From contig CAMMMI010000082.1 of assembly GCA_946497905.1 (NCBI GenBank), forward strand, positions 1-7,672: a stretch of 7,672 nucleotides of DNA, read 5' to 3'. The stretch is from an uncultured Clostridium sp. Its GTDB lineage: Bacteria > Bacillota > Clostridia > TANB77 > CAG-508. This document shows, one piece after another, positions 6,209 through 7,672 of the stretch; positions within the stretch are counted from its first letter, which is position 1, and each line of letters opens with the position of its first letter. Below the pieces are notes generated by a model, which was given only the letters and a program-made list of their open reading frames with translations, was not told the origin of the DNA and searched no databases. Both the position numbers and the translations under genes were made by a program.

Positions 6209-6236
6209 TGGTGCAGGTAGTGGGAATCGAACCCAC
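6209..6236. other. Probable attachment site at the tRNA-Leu 3' end
   Basis: The T arm, acceptor 3' strand and CCA of the tRNA form the segment usually duplicated by tRNA-targeting integrases. The integrase stop lies 3 bp away on the element side. The exact crossover and core length cannot be set, because the partner site is not in the window. Confidence 0.5.
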
Positions 6237-6295
6237 ACGCCATTTCTGACAATGGTTTTTGAGACCATCCTGTCTACCAGTTCCAGCATACCTGC
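6209..6295 (-). tRNA. tRNA-Leu (anticodon CAA)
   Basis: An 87-nt class II tRNA, read on the minus strand. The acceptor stem GCAGGTA/TACCTGC pairs perfectly, with discriminator A and an encoded CCA (plus-strand 6209-6211). The D arm contains CTG...CAG with a GG in the loop. The anticodon stem ATGGT/ACCAT carries loop CTCAAAA, giving anticodon CAA (reads UUG). A 15-nt variable arm forms a small GTCA/TGGC stem, and the T arm is GTGGG-TTCGATT-CCCAC. The long variable arm and the anticodon both say leucine. The gene is intact despite the adjacent integrase, as expected when an element regenerates the tRNA 3' end on insertion. No clear promoter is visible in the next 200 bp upstream. Confidence 0.95.
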
Positions 6296-6450
6296 ATATT
6301 AAATAAAAAATTTTTGTAAAACTATTCGTTAATTAAATCTCTTGTTTAAATATTTTTCTAAATTTCTAATCTATCTAAAATCTAATCAATATAATTATGA
6401 TTATCTACTAACATAAATATATTAGCACATTTTTTCTCTATTGTCTATAT

Positions 6451-6485
6451 TTTATATAAAACTTTTTTTCTTAGTTTTATATAAA
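6451..6485. repeat. AT-only perfect inverted repeat downstream of the SPL-family gene
   Basis: TTTATATAAAAC (6451-6462) and GTTTTATATAAA (6474-6485) are perfect 12-bp arms around an 11-base T-rich loop. With a single G-C pair it would be a weak hairpin. It may help stop transcripts arriving from the SPL-family gene, or protect a 3' end. The rest of 6296-6450 is AT-rich with nothing recognisable. Confidence 0.4.
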
Positions 6486-6487
6486 TA

Positions 6488-6516
6488 AAAAATGAAGCAA
6501 TTTATGTTTCATTTTT
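6488..6516 (-). terminator. Candidate terminator of the SPL-family gene
   Basis: Arms AAAAATGAAGCA (6488-6499) and TGTTTCATTTTT (6505-6516) pair with one mismatch (tolerated as a G-U on one strand) around a 5-base loop. On the minus strand the hairpin overlaps the stop codon of the SPL-family gene and is followed by a T-rich run. It is AT-heavy and so only moderately convincing. Confidence 0.45.
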
Positions 6517-7513
6517 ATACTATATATTCAATTTTATTATTCGGAAAATATTTGTTCATTTGTTTTCTTAAGAACTCTTCTCCATCTTTTCTAATATCAC
6601 TTTTATACATATATTTTCCTTTTCCTCTGCCAGTCATTATATCTTTATTATATAGATTAATAGCATTTGGGAATGCTTCTTCATTTATTTTGGTGTGTAC
6701 AAAACTATATGTCATAAATATAATTTCAAAAAATACATCATTCTTTACTTTTGGAGAAAGTTGTTCATTTAACTGTTGTATTAATTCTAGATATAGCTTT
6801 TTCCAGTTTTCTACTAAGATTACTGGTGCTATTAATATTCCTATTTTATATCCTGCTTCTTTTAGTTTATTAATTGCTTCAATTCTTCCTTTTAACCTTG
6901 AAGTTCCAAATTCTACTTTATTTATTATTTCTTCTGGATTAACACTCATTCTAATTGTAACTCTTCCGTCATGATTTATTCCTAAAATATCATCTACCAT
7001 ATCAAATTTTGTTGGAAATGTTAAAAATCCTTTTTCACTATTTTTAAAGTTCTCTATTGTCCAAGGTAAATTGTTTGTGATTGTATTTTCCAATATTAAA
7101 TCACTATTGCTACCTATTTCAAATGTTAATTCTTTTTCGGATTTATTAGCTGTTTTTATTATTTTGTCCATCATCTGCTCTCTATTCACAAATAACCTTA
7201 AATATGCACATTTATTATAATTACAAACTAAATAACAGTACATGCATGAAGCTGTACAACCTGATGATGTATATGGCACTAAATAATCAGATGTTTTATG
7301 ATTTTCTACAAATTTGTGTGTCTTTCTAGTCCCTATTATTAGGTTTCTTTTCATATCTGGAAAATCTTTATTTTCTTTTTTTCTCATTTCTTCTATATTG
7401 TTATGATTTTCGATTTCTATTTTTGGGGTTTCTTTGTATTTTTCCATTAACTGTTTTCCTAAATCATAATTTAATATTTCTTTTTCATAATAAATAGCTT
7501 TTGGTTTAAACAT
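6515..7513 (-). CDS. SPL-family radical SAM protein (spore photoproduct lyase-like)
   Basis: A 332-residue radical SAM protein resembling spore photoproduct lyase, which uses a 4Fe-4S cluster and S-adenosylmethionine to reverse the thymine dimer formed in spore DNA under UV. The cluster motif is C86-TAS-C90-MY-C93 within TSSGCTASCMYCYL, the SPL form of CxxxCxxC. Other family features are YLRLFVN (104-110), TKFDMVDDIL (168-177), RMSVNPEEII (188-197), EFGTS...R (201-210), GILIAPVI (225-232) and the terminal GKGKYMY (297-303). Length is near the usual 340 or so. In B. subtilis SPL the hydrogen-donating Cys141 lies in an ACTSD context; here the matching stretch reads GSNSD (134-138) with Ser135, so photoproduct repair is doubtful. 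AAAGGAGAT lies before the ATG. This is probably chromosomal DNA flanking the element. Confidence 0.88.
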   Translation of the reverse strand: MFKPKAIYYEKEILNYDLGKQLMEKYKETPKIEIENHNNIEEMRKKENKDFPDMKRNLIIGTRKTHKFVENHKTSDYLVPYTSSGCTASCMYCYLVCNYNKCAYLRLFVNREQMMDKIIKTANKSEKELTFEIGSNSDLILENTITNNLPWTIENFKNSEKGFLTFPTKFDMVDDILGINHDGRVTIRMSVNPEEIINKVEFGTSRLKGRIEAINKLKEAGYKIGILIAPVILVENWKKLYLELIQQLNEQLSPKVKNDVFFEIIFMTYSFVHTKINEEAFPNAINLYNKDIMTGRGKGKYMYKSDIRKDGEEFLRKQMNKYFPNNKIEYIV

Positions 7514-7582
7514 TTTTATCTCCTTTTGACAATTAATCTTTTTTATAAATTTAGTTTAACCAAAATTTTTGTTTTTATGAAA

Positions 7583-7672
7583 GGTGACATACTTTAAGAT
7601 TGCCAAAGGGGACGGGCTATTTTGACACAACTAGGGGGACGTTCCTTCAATCCCTAAAATTCGGGAAAATGG
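7583..7672. repeat. GC-richer REP-like (RAYT-associated?) repeat fragment
   Basis: Base composition shifts abruptly here. GGGGACG occurs at 7608-7614 and again at 7635-7641, 27 bp apart, with GGTGACA at 7583-7589 and TTGACAC at 7623-7629. Words of this kind (GGGGACG, AACGTCCCC, GTGTCA) recur in REP-like repeats linked to IS200/IS605-type RAYT transposases in Clostridia and Bacilli. No transposase gene is visible, and the repeat runs off the window. The family assignment is from memory. Confidence 0.4.

Larger units (their letters stand above)
1..6236. mobile_element. Partial integrative element inserted at tRNA-Leu(CAA), left end not seen
   Basis: A tyrosine integrase gene ends 3 bp from the 3' end of an intact tRNA-Leu gene and is preceded by an excisionase-type gene. 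This is the standard right end of a tRNA-targeting integrative element (phage remnant, satellite, genomic island or ICE). Everything left of the tRNA is then inferred to be element DNA: the HEPN-motif gene and possibly the S51/GNAT operon. I read the left part for a copy of the tRNA 3' end and found none, so the left junction is probably outside the window. No capsid, replication, relaxase or type IV secretion genes are visible. The extent is inference: the right boundary is well supported, but whether the 24-2092 operon belongs to the element is uncertain. Confidence 0.5.

Noticed and set aside
6296..6450. Promoter for the tRNA-Leu gene
   Set aside because: Only poor -10/-35 pairs were found at acceptable distance. 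The TTTACA at about 6315-6320 would place its -10 at the tRNA 5' end.
6492..6974. Plus-strand ORF of 160 codons with apparent membrane segments
   Set aside because: Antisense to the SPL-family gene, whose motifs are clear. Its hydrophobicity is an artefact of reading A-rich codons on the opposite strand.

Overview
The window is very AT-rich DNA with strong AGGAG-type ribosome binding sites. It carries a spore-photoproduct-lyase-family gene and Firmicute-type recombination genes. Together these point to a low-GC Firmicute, most likely a member of the Clostridia.

From right to left: a radical SAM gene of the SPL family (6515-7513, minus) and a complete tRNA-Leu with anticodon CAA (6209-6295, minus) look like resident chromosome. 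A tyrosine integrase gene (4970-6205, plus) ends 3 bp from the 3' end of that tRNA and is preceded by a small excisionase-type gene (4674-4877, plus). This is the usual right end of an integrative element that uses the tRNA 3' end as attachment site. No second copy of the tRNA 3' end is visible, so the element's left end should lie beyond base 1 or be too diverged to see.

The excisionase gene shares a 160-183 bp divergent promoter region with a large minus-strand gene (2556-4490, 644 aa). Most of that protein is unrecognised, but its C-terminus carries an RNxxxHG motif of the HEPN/DUF4209 type. It is the best candidate for an undescribed system here, perhaps a stand-alone HEPN ribonuclease or abortive-infection protein carried as cargo. 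A 28-bp perfect hairpin with a T tract terminates the gene.

A non-coding stretch of about 460 bp (2093-2555) contains four AGTTCAC-n2/3-GTGAACT palindromes. Their centres lie 32, 31 and 63.5 bp apart, close to multiples of three helical turns. They sit just upstream of the promoter of a compact four-gene minus-strand operon (2092 to 24): S51-like hydrolase, GNAT acetyltransferase, second S51-like hydrolase, and a small unrecognised protein. This looks like an operon controlled by a dedicated repressor or activator whose gene is not in the window.

The far right edge (about 7583-7672) is more GC-rich and contains GGGGACG and GTGACA-type words resembling the REP-like repeats associated with RAYT transposases in Clostridia. 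No phage structural, replication, conjugation or CRISPR genes are visible.
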